A stretch of 56,241 nucleotides of DNA from JBBQER01 sp038320885 (lineage in GTDB: Bacteria > Actinomycetota > Acidimicrobiia > IMCC26256 > PALSA-610): assembly GCA_038320885.1 (NCBI GenBank), contig JBBQER010000011.1:1-56241 (forward strand). The letters are read 5' to 3'. Below the pieces are notes generated by a model, which worked only from the letters and a program-made list of their open reading frames with translations, was not told the DNA's origin and did not search any database. Below are positions 1 to 10,533 of this stretch, piece after piece (within the stretch, counting starts at the first letter, position 1; each line of letters starts with the position of its first letter). Both the position numbers and the translations under genes were made by a program.

Positions 1-1278
<1,278 letters not shown>

Positions 1279-1296
1279 GTTCCGAATTCCTCGCTC

Positions 1297-1692
1297 TTAC
1301 TTCCTCAACGAGTCGAATCGCACGACGGAGCCGCTACGGACGGGCACCAGCTCGCGCTTGTACTGACGATGCGCAGCCGCGACCCGGTCGTCCATCTCAC
1401 GCTGCAGCGCGTCAACTCGTTCCTGCAGCTTGTTCGCCCGTTGGACGGCAGCCCGCAGCTCTGCTTCGAGTGCGAGGATTCGCTGCACGCCGATCAGCGA
1501 AACGCCTTCGGCGGTGAGCTCCTGGATGCGTCGCAGGAGCTCGATGTCCTCTTCGGAGTACCGGCGGCTCCGCCCACTTGTGCGCGCCGGTTCGAGCAGC
1601 CCCTTGCGCTCGTAGATCCGCAGCGTCTGCGGATGAACTCCTGCGAGCTCGGCCGCGACGGAGATGATGTAGAGCGCTCTCGTATCAGCCAT
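1297..1692 (-). CDS. hspR: Heat-shock repressor HspR (MerR family)
   Basis: 131-residue MerR-type autorepressor of the dnaK operon in actinobacteria. The N-terminal winged helix-turn-helix is clear (YIISVAAELAGVHPQTLRIY, then ERKGLLEPARTSGRSRRYS), followed by a coiled-coil dimerisation helix (about 60-105). ATG 1692 was chosen because it begins the conserved MADTRALYIISVAAE start; upstream in-frame residues are low-complexity dnaJ antiframe sequence. The start overlaps the dnaJ stop by 8 bp, indicating translational coupling. In Streptomyces and Mycobacterium, HspR binds HAIR repeats with DnaK as co-repressor; a near-perfect HAIR occurs upstream of dnaK here. Confidence 0.95.
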   Translation of the reverse strand: MADTRALYIISVAAELAGVHPQTLRIYERKGLLEPARTSGRSRRYSEEDIELLRRIQELTAEGVSLIGVQRILALEAELRAAVQRANKLQERVDALQREMDDRVAAAHRQYKRELVPVRSGSVVRFDSLRK

Positions 1693-2875
1693 CAGAGCTC
1701 CTTCGGCTGTCTTGCTTCGCGAACAGCTCGGCGCGCGGGTCGGTGTCGAACGCGCCGGCCAACGTTTCGACCGCTTCGCGCTGACGCTCGTCGAGCGCGT
1801 CGGGCACTTGCACATCGATGGTGACGAGGAGGTCGCCTCCGTGCTTGCCGTTCTTCGCGTTGCCGTCGTCGGCGACGCCTTGTCCGCGTACCCGCAACAC
1901 CTTGCCGCTCGGCGTACCCGGGGGGATCCGGACGGTCACCTGGCCGTCGAGCGTGGGCACCTTCACGTTGGCGCCGAGCGTCGCTTCCGCGAAGGTGACG
2001 GGCAGCCTGATCGTGAGATCGTCACCGCTGCGACCGAAGAGCGGATGTGGATCGACGTGCACGACGACGAACAGGTCGCCCGAGGGACCGCCGTTGGCAC
2101 CGGCCGCTCCGCGTCCCTTGACGCGGATGCGCTGACCGTCGGTGACGCCGGCCGGAACGCGAACCTTCACCTCGCGTGACCGCACCTCGACACCGCGGCC
2201 GCTGCAGGTCGGGCACGGGGTCGGGATGACCTGCCCGCGCCCACCGCACGTCGGACAGACCTGGGAGAACGAGAACGGCCCCTGGTCGACCGCGATCGAA
2301 CCACTGCCGTGACACTGCGGACACGTTTCGGGACTCGTCCCGGGTGCTGCGCCCGATCCGTTGCACGTGTGGCAGGTCGCGTCGGCGCGGAACCGCACCG
2401 TGCTCGTGACGCCGCGCACGGCGTCTTCGAACGAGAGGTGGAGCTCGGTCTCGAGATCCTGACCGCGTTGCGGTCCGGTCGCGCGTCGTCCACCGCGCGC
2501 ACGACCGCCGAGGAATCCGCCGAGCAGGTCGGAGAACGCGCCGCCCCCGCCGAACCCATCCTGTTCGAAGCGGAACGACTGGCCGCCGAAGCCACCCGGG
2601 CCCGCGCCCGCGAATCCTCCGGGCCCGACACCCGACGCGACCATGCGTCGCACCTCGTCGTACTCCGTGCGCTTCTCCGCGTCGCCGAGCACTTCGTACG
2701 CGGCGTTGACTTCCTTGAAGCGGTCTTCGGCGACCTGGTTGCCGGGATTGATATCGGGGTGATGCTCCTTGGCGAGCTTCTTGTAGGCACGCGACAGCTC
2801 CTTCGCCGTCGCGTCCGGCGCGACGCCGAGCACGCTGTAGTAGTCCTTCTCGAACCACTCCCGCTGGGCCGTCAT
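1685..2875 (-). CDS. dnaJ: Chaperone DnaJ
   Basis: 396-residue type I Hsp40 co-chaperone that stimulates DnaK ATPase and delivers clients. The J domain occupies about 10-75 with the HPD motif (EHHPDINPGN). A Gly/Phe-rich linker follows (about 85-135), then the zinc-binding region with four CxxCxGxG-type repeats (about 165-235: CHTCNGSG, CPQCHGSG, CPTCGGRG, CPTCSGRG) and two C-terminal beta domains. Length is typical. It lies 33 bp after grpE and overlaps hspR, so it belongs to the heat-shock operon. Confidence 0.97.
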   Translation of the reverse strand: MTAQREWFEKDYYSVLGVAPDATAKELSRAYKKLAKEHHPDINPGNQVAEDRFKEVNAAYEVLGDAEKRTEYDEVRRMVASGVGPGGFAGAGPGGFGGQSFRFEQDGFGGGGAFSDLLGGFLGGRARGGRRATGPQRGQDLETELHLSFEDAVRGVTSTVRFRADATCHTCNGSGAAPGTSPETCPQCHGSGSIAVDQGPFSFSQVCPTCGGRGQVIPTPCPTCSGRGVEVRSREVKVRVPAGVTDGQRIRVKGRGAAGANGGPSGDLFVVVHVDPHPLFGRSGDDLTIRLPVTFAEATLGANVKVPTLDGQVTVRIPPGTPSGKVLRVRGQGVADDGNAKNGKHGGDLLVTIDVQVPDALDERQREAVETLAGAFDTDPRAELFAKQDSRRSSDG

Positions 2876-2908
2876 GTCCTGCTGATTCCTCTGGGTGGAT
2901 TCCCCGGG

Positions 2909-3490
2909 TCAGTCCCTGGTGACCTTCACCATCGCGGGACGCAGCACGCGTCCCTTGAGCTTCCAACCGGAGCGCAGCACACCACCGACTCGTGGCTCGC
3001 CGGCTCCGTCATCCTGCATCACCGCTTCGTGCACGTTCGGATCGAAGGGCTCTCCCAACGCGGCGATCGGCTCGAGCCCGGCCCGCTCGAGCACACCGAG
3101 GAGCTCGGCGTACACCAGCTCGACGCCCTTGCGCAGGCTCTCGACGTCGCCGTCTTCGCCGATGTTGGCGACGGCGAGCTCGAAGCTGTCGACGACCGGC
3201 AGCAGCTGCTCGATCAGGCCTTCGGTCGCCCGTTCGACGAGCGCGGTCTGCTCGCGCAGGACGCGCTTGCGGTAGTTCTCGAAATCGGCCTGCAAGCGTT
3301 GCGACGTTCCGAGGAGATCGTCACGCTCGCGCTGCAGTAGGTCCATGTCGGCGATGATCCTTCCGGCCTCGTCGTCGTCCTCGGCCGGCTCGGATCCGTC
3401 GCCGGTCGGTTCATCCAATGACTCACCCGCCGCACTCCCATCCGCGTCGTGCGGATCGGGAGCTACGGCGTCGTTCGTGTCGACAGACAT
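2909..3490 (-). CDS. grpE: Nucleotide exchange factor GrpE
   Basis: 193-residue GrpE, which releases ADP from DnaK. It has an acidic disordered N-terminus (about 1-45), a long dimerisation coiled coil (about 48-110, DLLQRERDDLLGTSQRLQAD) and the C-terminal beta domain ending in GWKLKGRVLRPAMVKVTRD, the usual GrpE signature. It starts 6 bp after the dnaK stop, so the two are almost certainly cotranscribed and translationally coupled. Confidence 0.96.
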   Translation of the reverse strand: MSVDTNDAVAPDPHDADGSAAGESLDEPTGDGSEPAEDDDEAGRIIADMDLLQRERDDLLGTSQRLQADFENYRKRVLREQTALVERATEGLIEQLLPVVDSFELAVANIGEDGDVESLRKGVELVYAELLGVLERAGLEPIAALGEPFDPNVHEAVMQDDGAGEPRVGGVLRSGWKLKGRVLRPAMVKVTRD

Positions 3491-3496
3491 CGCCGC

Positions 3497-5338
3497 CTAC
3501 GCAGTCTGCTCGTCGTCGGCGTCGTCGACGATCTCCGCGTCGGCAACGTCGTCGTCGGACGGAGGCGTCGTGTCGGCGTCGGGACCGGCCGACTGTTGCG
3601 CCTGCGCGCTCTGGTACAGCCGGGTCGTGAACTCCTGGTTGGCCGAGCTCAGGGCCTCGTGCGCCCGCTTGACCGGCTCGATTTCTTCGCCCGCCAACGC
3701 GTCCTTCAACGCCTTGAGCGCGTCCTCCAACTTCGTGCGGTCTTCCGCCGGCACCTTGTCGCCCTGCTGCTTGAGCATGTCTTCGGTCTGGTAGACGAGC
3801 GAGTCGGCGGTGTTGCGGGTCTCCGCCTCTTCCCGCTTGCGCTTGTCTTCCTCGGCGTGGGCCTCGGCGTCGCGAATCATCTGGTTGATGTCGTCCTTGC
3901 CGAGCGCGGTGCCGCCGCTGATCACCATCGACTGCTCCTTGCCCGTGCCGAGATCCTTCGCGTGCACGTGCACGATGCCGTTGGCGTCGATGTCGAACGC
4001 GACCTCGATCTGCGGAACGTTGCGCGGCGCCGGCGGCAAGCCGGTGAGCGTGAACGTGCCCAGCTGCTTGTTGCGGTACGCCATGTCGCTCTCACCCTGG
4101 AGCACCTTGATCTCGACCGACGGCTGATTGTCCTCGGCCGTGGTGAAGACCTGGGCGCGCTTCACCGGGATGGTGCTGTTGCGCTCGATGATCTTCTCCA
4201 TGATCTGACCCTTGGTCTCGATGCCGAGCGACAGCGGCGTCACGTCGAGCAGCAAGATGTCCTTGACGTCCCCCTTCAGCACACCGGCCTGAATCGACGC
4301 GCCGGCCGCAACCGCCTCGTCGGGGTTCACACCCTTGTGCGCTTCCTTGCCGGTGAGCTCGTGCACGAGATCCGTGACCGCGGGCATGCGCGTGCTACCT
4401 CCGACGAGGATCACGTGGTCGATCTTCGACTTGTCGAGCCCGGCGTCCTTGATGGCCTGCTCGAACGGCCCGCGGCACGCTTCGAGCAGATCGCGGGTCA
4501 GCTCCTGGAAGCGCGCCCGAGACAGGGTCATGTCGAGGTGCAGCGGACCATCGGCCGTGGCCGTGATGAACGGCAGGTTGATCGTCGTCTCCTGGAGGTT
4601 GGAGAGCTCGATCTTCGCCTTCTCTGCCGCCTCCTTCAGGCGCTGCGTGGCCATCTTGTCGTTCGCGAGGTCGATGCCGTGCGCGTTCTTGAACTCGGTC
4701 ACGAGCCAGTCGATGACGCGCTGGTCCCAGTCGTCACCACCGAGGTGCGTGTTCCCGGACGTGCTCTTCACTTCGAACACGCCGTCGCCGATCTCGAGCA
4801 CCGACACGTCGAAGGTGCCGCCACCGAGGTCGAACACGAGGATCGTCTGGTCGCTGCCTTCCTTGTCGAGCCCGTACGCGAGCGCGGCCGCCGTCGGCTC
4901 GTTGATGATGCGCAGCACTTCGAGACCTGCGATCTCGCCGGCCTCCTTGGTGGCCTGGCGCTGCGCGTCGTCGAAGTACGCGGGAACGGTGATCACGGCC
5001 TGGTTCACCGGCTCACCCAGGTAGCTCTCCGCGTCGCGCTTGAGCTTCATGAGGATGCGCGCGCTGATCTCCTGGGCCTTGTAGGCCTTCCCGTCGATGT
5101 CGAGGTTCCAGTCGGTGCCCATGTGGCGCTTGACGGAACGGACCGTCCGATCGGGGTTGGTGATCGCCTGGCGCTTGGCAACCTCGCCGACGAGAACCTC
5201 TCCGGTCTTGGAGAAGGCCACGACCGACGGAGTGGTCCGGGCGCCTTCGGCGTTGGGTATGACAGAGGGCTCGCCCGCCTCGAGCACCGCTACGACGGAG
5301 TTGGTGGTGCCGAGATCGATGCCGACGGCCTTGGACAT
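3497..5338 (-). CDS. dnaK: Chaperone DnaK (Hsp70)
   Basis: 613-residue Hsp70. ATG 5338 (MSKAVGIDLGTTNSVVAVLE) is preceded by an AAGGAG ribosome site; a longer in-frame extension upstream would read through the HAIR operator and is rejected. The nucleotide-binding domain (about 1-360) shows the phosphate-binding IDLGTTNS, the ILVFDLGGGTFDVSV motif and VILVGGSTRMP. The substrate domain follows (about 370-515) and the lid ends in an acidic tail DDADDEQTA. It is the first gene of dnaK-grpE-dnaJ-hspR-clpB. Confidence 0.98.
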   Translation of the reverse strand: MSKAVGIDLGTTNSVVAVLEAGEPSVIPNAEGARTTPSVVAFSKTGEVLVGEVAKRQAITNPDRTVRSVKRHMGTDWNLDIDGKAYKAQEISARILMKLKRDAESYLGEPVNQAVITVPAYFDDAQRQATKEAGEIAGLEVLRIINEPTAAALAYGLDKEGSDQTILVFDLGGGTFDVSVLEIGDGVFEVKSTSGNTHLGGDDWDQRVIDWLVTEFKNAHGIDLANDKMATQRLKEAAEKAKIELSNLQETTINLPFITATADGPLHLDMTLSRARFQELTRDLLEACRGPFEQAIKDAGLDKSKIDHVILVGGSTRMPAVTDLVHELTGKEAHKGVNPDEAVAAGASIQAGVLKGDVKDILLLDVTPLSLGIETKGQIMEKIIERNSTIPVKRAQVFTTAEDNQPSVEIKVLQGESDMAYRNKQLGTFTLTGLPPAPRNVPQIEVAFDIDANGIVHVHAKDLGTGKEQSMVISGGTALGKDDINQMIRDAEAHAEEDKRKREEAETRNTADSLVYQTEDMLKQQGDKVPAEDRTKLEDALKALKDALAGEEIEPVKRAHEALSSANQEFTTRLYQSAQAQQSAGPDADTTPPSDDDVADAEIVDDADDEQTA

Positions 5339-5447
5339 GGGTGGCTCCTTGGGTTTCGCGATTCGCTGTTTGGGGGTTCCGGATGCTGCGATCCGAGCCC
5401 TCAGGCCCGATCGGAACACCGGTAGGGGAACTTGAGTAGGTCGTGAC

Positions 5448-5474
5448 AGTATAACTTGAGTGCCCCCCACTCAA
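5448..5474 (-). promoter_or_regulatory. Probable dnaK operon promoter
   Basis: On the minus strand a TTGAGT element (5474-5469) is followed after 15 bp by TATACT (5453-5448), a good -10 sequence, about 110 bp upstream of the dnaK start. The -35 lies inside the right arm of the HAIR repeat, so HspR binding would block RNA polymerase. The assignment rests on motif match and position; the spacer is shorter than the usual 17 bp. Confidence 0.6.
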
Positions 5475-5475
5475 T
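5455..5475. promoter_or_regulatory. HAIR operator (HspR-associated inverted repeat)
   Basis: The sequence reads CTTGAGT, 7 bp (GCCCCCC), ACTCAAT, matching the known CTTGAGT-N7-ACTCAAG HAIR consensus at 13 of 14 arm positions. A further isolated half-site CTTGAGT lies at 5431-5437. With hspR in the same operon this is the expected autoregulatory site. The match to consensus is direct; HspR binding is inference from the family. Confidence 0.88.
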
Positions 5476-5583
5476 ATTCCCGGCGGGGCGGCAACCGACC
5501 GGCTTTCGGCCATCTCGGGCCCGACCGCCCGGCTCCCGGAGAGCCGCGTGCACGGCCGGCGGCGGGTCGTTAGATTCCCGGCC

Positions 5584-6009
5584 ATGTCTCGCCGTGATGT
5601 CTTCATCGACCACCTCCAGCAGGTCTCCCTCTTCTCGGCCTGCTCCCGCAAGGACCTCCAGCTGGTCGCGAAACGGGCGGAGGACATCCGCGTCCCGGCG
5701 GGCAAGGCGGTCGTGAGCGAAGGCGAGACCGGTCACGAGTTCTTCGCCATCATCAGCGGCACCGCGCGGGTGGAACGTCACGGCGCCAAGATCGCGAGCC
5801 TCGGCCCCGGCGACTCGTTCGGGGAGCTGGCGCTGCTCGAGAAGGCGCCGCGCAACGCCACCATCGTTGCCGAGTCCGAAATGGAGCTCGTCGTGCTCGG
5901 CCAGCGCGAGTTCGCCGGCATCGTCGACGAGGTCCCCGGTTTCGCGCGCAAGCTGCTCGCGGGCATGGCCAAGCGCCTCCGCGAAGCTGACTTGCAATCA
6001 GTGCACTAA
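5584..6009 (+). CDS. Small cyclic-nucleotide-binding domain protein
   Basis: 141-residue single-domain protein of the CRP/cNMP-binding fold. The beta-barrel with the phosphate-binding cassette is visible (GDSFGELALLEKAPRNATIVAES, about 77-100). There is no helix-turn-helix after the domain, so it is not a CRP-type transcription factor; it may be a stand-alone cAMP/cGMP sensor or a partner of another protein. ATG 5584 (MSRRDVFIDHLQQVSLFS) was preferred to an upstream in-frame ATG because the family starts with a short helix before VSLFS. It is divergent from dnaK and upstream of the EtfD-like gene. Nucleotide-cyclase domains occur elsewhere in the window (12.6 and 45 kb). Confidence 0.85.
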   Translation: MSRRDVFIDHLQQVSLFSACSRKDLQLVAKRAEDIRVPAGKAVVSEGETGHEFFAIISGTARVERHGAKIASLGPGDSFGELALLEKAPRNATIVAESEMELVVLGQREFAGIVDEVPGFARKLLAGMAKRLREADLQSVH

Positions 6010-6033
6010 TTCTTGGTCGCACTCGCTGCGGGA

Positions 6034-6093
6034 CGGGATACCCATCCCGCCGGCGCTCGCCGCTCCGGCGAGTTCGCTCCGCGCCTTCGGCGC
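6034..6093. terminator. Cluster of three short perfect hairpins after the cNMP-binding gene
   Basis: Three perfect stem-loops follow one another: CGGGAT-ACCC-ATCCCG (6034-6049), CTCGCCG-CTC-CGGCGAG (6056-6072) and GCGCC-TTC-GGCGC (6081-6093). They begin about 25 bp after the stop of the cNMP-binding gene. There is no T-tract, which is common for high-GC actinobacterial terminators. They may terminate transcription or be a small repeat element; a similar stem with a TAC loop is seen at 48701-48713. Confidence 0.5.
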
Positions 6094-6171
6094 TTCGCTC
6101 ACCGCTTCGTGCGCCACCGGGTTTCTGGCGCAATCGGTCCTCACGGGCGGCTGACCGGTAGATTTCGGCCG

Positions 6172-8379
6172 ATGCGACGGCCCCGGCCTCATCAGATCGT
6201 CTTCGCCATCGGCGTCGGTGCTGCGGTCTTCACCGTTGTCTCGGGCCTACTGCCCGCGATCACGAACTGGCATCACGAATCGCCGATCCAACGCGACGCG
6301 TTCACCAACGTCCCGACCGCGCTGAAGATCGCGTTCTACGCATCGGCGTCGGTGATGCTGCTGATCGTCGCGTGGCTCACGTCGCTCCGTGTCCGCAACT
6401 ACGAGCGGGGCGCACCCGACAACCGCCGCACCAACAAGAGCAACGCCAAGCGCCGCTTCGCCGACTTCCGCTCCGGCGTCTGGATGCGCACCCTGCTGCG
6501 CGATCCCGCGGCGGGGATCATGCACTCGTGTATTTACTTCGGGTTCATCGGCCTCTTCATGGTGACGCTCGTCATCGAGCTCGACCACTTGCTGCCGGGA
6601 TCGTGGCGATTCCTGCACGGCCGCGTGTACGAGGCCTACTCGGCCTTCGGCGACGCGGTCGGCGTGATCTTCCTCATCGGCATCGGCTGGGCGATCGGGC
6701 GCCGCTACATCCAACGGCCCTACCGCATCCGCATCAAGACCAAGCCCGAGGACGCGGTGATTCTCGGCACCTTCGCGCTCATCGGGCTCACCGGGTTCTT
6801 CACCGAGGCCGTCCGCATCGCGCTCGTGGGCCGGCCGGCGTTCGAGAAGTGGTCGTTCATCGGGTATCCGCTCTCGGACCTGGTGAAGGACTGGGCGCCG
6901 AACACACTGCGCGACACGCACCGTTGGCTGTGGGCCGTGCACGTCATCGCGTTCCTCGCGTTCCTCGCGATCCTCCCGATCACGAAGTTGCGCCACATGA
7001 TCACGTCACCGATGAACATGTACCTCAGCGATCGCGACCGGCCCAAGGGCGCGATGAAACCCATGCCGAATCTCATGGAGACCGAGCTCGAGTCGTTCGG
7101 TGCGGTCAAGATCGAAGACTTCACCTGGAAGCAGTTGTTCGACACCGACGCGTGCACGGTGTGCGGGCGTTGCACGTCGGTCTGTCCGGCGCACGCGACG
7201 GGGAAGCCGCTCGACCCGCGCGAGATCGTGTTGAAGGTCGGCGAGGTGATGGCCGCGACCGGCTCGCCACAGGTGTCGCCGCCGGTCGGCGTCGTGGGTG
7301 ACATCGACGTCGCCGCCGACAGCGTGTTCGAGCGCATCTCGTCGGAGGAGATCTGGGCGTGCACGAGCTGCAAGGCCTGTGACGAGATCTGCCCGGTGAA
7401 CATCGAGATCCTCGACAAGATCCTCGACATGCGTCGTTATCTCACGCTCATGGAGAGCGATTTCCCCAGCGAGCTCGGCAACACGTACCGGTCGATGGAG
7501 AACTCCGGAAACGCATATGGCCTCAACCAGGGCGAGCGCGGCGACTGGGCCGATCAGCTCGAGGGCGTCGAGATCGTCGAAGCCGGGTCACCGCTCGAGC
7601 ACGAGTATCTCTACTTCGTCGGCTGCGCCGGCAGCTTCGACGACCGCAACAAGAAGACAAGCCGCGCGCTCGCGAAGCTCCTCCAACGCGCCGGCATCGA
7701 CTTCGCGATCCTCGGGCCGAGCGAACTCTGCAACGGCGATCAGGCACGCCGATCGGGCAACGAGTACATCTTCCAGATGCTCGCGACCCAGAACATCGAG
7801 ACGTTCAGCGCCATGGGAGTCAAGAAGATCATCACGCAGTGCCCGCACTGCTTCAACGTGATCAAGAACGACTACCCGCAACTCGGCGGCAACTACGAGG
7901 TCATCCACCACAGCCAGTTGCTCGACGAGCTCGTGAGCGACGGGCGCCTGTCGCTCGCGGGCGCGTCGCTCGAAGAGCGAGTCACGTACCACGACTCGTG
8001 CTACCTCGGCCGGCACAACGACGTGTACCTCGCACCGCGGCGCGTGGTCGGTTCGCTGGCCGGCATCGATCTCGTCGAGATGCCGCGCAACGGGACACGC
8101 GGCATGTGTTGCGGTGCGGGCGGCGCGCGTATGTGGATGGAGGAGAGCACCGGGAAGAAGGTCAACACCGAGCGCAGCCAGGAAGCGATCGCAACCGGTG
8201 CGACGCGCGTCGCCGTCGCCTGCCCGTTCTGTTACGTCATGTTCGACGACGGCGTGAAGGGCGAGGGGAAGGACGAGGAAGTGCGGGTGCAGGACATCGC
8301 CGAGATCCTCTGGGAAGCGATCGAAGGCGAGACGGAGCGCACCGCGCCGAGCGGGGCAACGTTTCCGACCGGTATCTAA
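6172..8379 (+). CDS. EtfD-like membrane Fe-S oxidoreductase (heterodisulfide reductase-related)
   Basis: 735-residue protein. The N-terminal third has several membrane helices of the nitrate-reductase-gamma type (first helix about 6-26, IVFAIGVGAAVFTVVSGLLP). Two 4Fe-4S motifs follow (CTVCGRCTSVCPAH near 327 and CTSCKACDEICPVN near 396), then two CCG cysteine-rich domains (VGCAGSF near 483, CPHCFN, HDSCYLGRH near 606, CCGAGGARMW near 645). This architecture is that of mycobacterial EtfD (Rv0338c), thought to pass electrons from electron-transfer flavoprotein in fatty-acid beta-oxidation to the membrane quinone pool. ATG 6172 (MRRPRPHQIVFAIG) avoids an unlikely arginine-rich extension. No etfAB lies in the window, so the partner is inferred. 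Confidence 0.85.
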   Translation: MRRPRPHQIVFAIGVGAAVFTVVSGLLPAITNWHHESPIQRDAFTNVPTALKIAFYASASVMLLIVAWLTSLRVRNYERGAPDNRRTNKSNAKRRFADFRSGVWMRTLLRDPAAGIMHSCIYFGFIGLFMVTLVIELDHLLPGSWRFLHGRVYEAYSAFGDAVGVIFLIGIGWAIGRRYIQRPYRIRIKTKPEDAVILGTFALIGLTGFFTEAVRIALVGRPAFEKWSFIGYPLSDLVKDWAPNTLRDTHRWLWAVHVIAFLAFLAILPITKLRHMITSPMNMYLSDRDRPKGAMKPMPNLMETELESFGAVKIEDFTWKQLFDTDACTVCGRCTSVCPAHATGKPLDPREIVLKVGEVMAATGSPQVSPPVGVVGDIDVAADSVFERISSEEIWACTSCKACDEICPVNIEILDKILDMRRYLTLMESDFPSELGNTYRSMENSGNAYGLNQGERGDWADQLEGVEIVEAGSPLEHEYLYFVGCAGSFDDRNKKTSRALAKLLQRAGIDFAILGPSELCNGDQARRSGNEYIFQMLATQNIETFSAMGVKKIITQCPHCFNVIKNDYPQLGGNYEVIHHSQLLDELVSDGRLSLAGASLEERVTYHDSCYLGRHNDVYLAPRRVVGSLAGIDLVEMPRNGTRGMCCGAGGARMWMEESTGKKVNTERSQEAIATGATRVAVACPFCYVMFDDGVKGEGKDEEVRVQDIAEILWEAIEGETERTAPSGATFPTGI

Positions 8380-8418
8380 GCCACCGGCAGCGAAGCGGCG
8401 CCACAGCTCTCCGGCGCG

Positions 8419-10530
8419 TCAGCATCCACTCCCGGCCGGCGGCGCTCCGACCTCGAGGCCGGAGAGCTCGAGTGCGCGCGACGTCGGCTCCGCGGTGACC
8501 GTGACCGACCTCGGCAGCAACACCGCGGCGCGCACCCGATGCGCGATCACGAGTGCCGCCGATCGGCGACCGACGACCAACGAGAACGGCATGTCACGCG
8601 CGGTCACGGGAACACCGGCCGGCGCGCTCAGATAGTCGACGAAGTCGCTCCCGGATACTGCATTGTTCCCATCGAACGCGAGCTTGAGCCGCTCGCTCTT
8701 GCCGGCATTGTCGGAGAAGCGGAACACCACGGTGCCGAGCGTTCCGGCGGCGTCACCCGGGATCACCCCGTCGAGTCGAAAGCACGAGCGCGTCGACAGC
8801 GTGAGCTGATCGTCGGCGCCGGCCGATGGTCCCTGCCGGTAGCGCGCATCGTTCCCGTCGACCGTCCAGCCGCTGGGCGAGACGTTGGGCGGACGTCCCT
8901 TCCACTTCCGTAACGCCGACGCGGTGAGAACCTGGCGGGCAACGTCGTGTCGCAGTGACACCGGCATGTCCTTGCTCACGAGAACGAGATCGAAGTTGCG
9001 CTTCACGTAGTCGGCGAACGGATTCCCGATCGGCAGGCTCGGCTGACCGACGAGCATGTAGGCGACGGGATGGCTCTCGCGCAGATCCTCGGCGAACCAG
9101 CGCCACGTGTCCGGGAGCACATAGGCCTTGCTCGTGCGCCCGAGGTAGATCTCGCCGAGGAGAAAGCTCTTGTAGAAGAAGCGTGTCGCAGACACCCGCT
9201 TCAGATTCAGGTACGGATACGGATCGTTCGTCCACACGAGGAGCGGATCGCCGTCGTGCGACACGAGATCGAGCACGGCGAGCGCGGTTCGCTCGGACCC
9301 GCCGCGATTGTCGGCGACGAGTGACGCGTTGGCGTTCACACCTCGGAAGTGCCACGCGGCCCGCACGTCGTTGTCGAAGTTCTTCTGGCTCGACATGAGC
9401 ACCGCGAGGATCGCGATGAGGAGTGGAAGGACGACCAACGCGCGACTCGGCTCGGGCGTCGCGAGCAGCCGGCTCCAGAGATGGCCCGCCAGCGCCGCGG
9501 CCATGAGCGCGGTCGGGACGCTGGTGACGACGAAGTACTCGGCCGAGTACCGCTGACTGAACACGAGCTCGACCCACGCCCCGATCCACCACGCGAGCAA
9601 ACCCAGGTGCAACACCCGGGAGCGCAGATCGGCGCCGTTCCAGATCGCACCGACGGTGACCGCGAAGGCAAGGATCAGCGCCCACGCGAGCGGCCGGTGC
9701 TCGTAGTAGCCGACGAAGTTCGTCCAACCCAGGTGGAACTGCTGGTACGTGCTGCGGCCGGGACCGACCGCCATGTAGTGGCCATATCGAACCCAGCCAC
9801 TCCAGAACTCCGCGAAGTCACCGCGGAGCAGGTAGTAGACGGGCGCGCTCACGAATGTCAGCAGCGCCGATCCGCTCATGATGGCCGCAAGCGGTAATCG
9901 CTCTTCCAACTCGACGCGCGACCAGACCGTCGCCAGCGCGACGAGCCCGAGCACTCCCGCTGCGAACGTCGAGAGCAAGCTCTGGAGCGCGAGCCCGAGC
10001 AGGCAGCCGACCAGCATCCCTCCGAGCCGGCGCCGGCGCGGCGACGCCCACACGCGGTCTTCGATCAGCAGCACCCACGCCGCCGCGAGCAGAACGGTCG
10101 TCATGTTGCGGATGTAGAACACACCCGCGTAGTTGGATCGCGAGATCGTGAAGTGCACGAAGACCGCGGCACCAACGGCGATGCCGATCTCGCGCGTGCC
10201 GCCGGCAAACCGGGCGGTGCGCGCCGCGACGTACGCGAGCGCCAGGCTCACACCGGTCACCATCGCCGAGATCACGTACCAGGCACCGTTGCGACCGCCG
10301 GCGCGCGCCGCGATGTTGTAGAGGACCGGCTCGATCGGGCCGTGGTCCTGGACCGCGTTGTCGAAGAACGTCCCGCCGTATCGGATCGCGCGTTGCACCA
10401 GCACCATCGAGAACTGCGGGTCGACGTTCTGGACGCGCAGCCAGTTGCCCGGGACGGTCGTGACGACACCGATGACGATCAGCGCCGGGAGCGTCACCCT
10501 CCGCAGTACCGACTCCCCTCCTCGCATCAC
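8419..10530 (-). CDS. Polytopic membrane protein, GT-C glycosyltransferase-like
   Basis: About 703 residues. The N-terminal 430 residues contain roughly ten hydrophobic helices, with a first loop containing DPQ (near 37) and QDHGPIEPVLYNIAARAGGRN. This resembles GT-C lipid-linked sugar transferases, which carry acidic residues in the first extracytoplasmic loop. The C-terminal 270 residues form a soluble, probably extracytoplasmic domain (LLVWTNDPYPYLNLKR, CFRLDGVIPGDAAGTLG) without recognised motifs. Starts are adjacent: GTG 10530 or ATG 10527. It begins only a few bases after the RDD gene, so the two are probably cotranscribed. The specific substrate cannot be told from sequence. Confidence 0.65.
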   Translation of the reverse strand: MMRGGESVLRRVTLPALIVIGVVTTVPGNWLRVQNVDPQFSMVLVQRAIRYGGTFFDNAVQDHGPIEPVLYNIAARAGGRNGAWYVISAMVTGVSLALAYVAARTARFAGGTREIGIAVGAAVFVHFTISRSNYAGVFYIRNMTTVLLAAAWVLLIEDRVWASPRRRRLGGMLVGCLLGLALQSLLSTFAAGVLGLVALATVWSRVELEERLPLAAIMSGSALLTFVSAPVYYLLRGDFAEFWSGWVRYGHYMAVGPGRSTYQQFHLGWTNFVGYYEHRPLAWALILAFAVTVGAIWNGADLRSRVLHLGLLAWWIGAWVELVFSQRYSAEYFVVTSVPTALMAAALAGHLWSRLLATPEPSRALVVLPLLIAILAVLMSSQKNFDNDVRAAWHFRGVNANASLVADNRGGSERTALAVLDLVSHDGDPLLVWTNDPYPYLNLKRVSATRFFYKSFLLGEIYLGRTSKAYVLPDTWRWFAEDLRESHPVAYMLVGQPSLPIGNPFADYVKRNFDLVLVSKDMPVSLRHDVARQVLTASALRKWKGRPPNVSPSGWTVDGNDARYRQGPSAGADDQLTLSTRSCFRLDGVIPGDAAGTLGTVVFRFSDNAGKSERLKLAFDGNNAVSGSDFVDYLSAPAGVPVTARDMPFSLVVGRRSAALVIAHRVRAAVLLPRSVTVTAEPTSRALELSGLEVGAPPAGSGC

Positions 10531-10533
10531 GCG

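Noticed and set aside
3449..5425. 658-codon open frame antisense to dnaK
   Set aside because: Composition is that of a shadow frame of a highly conserved GC-rich gene; no motif or ribosome site supports it.
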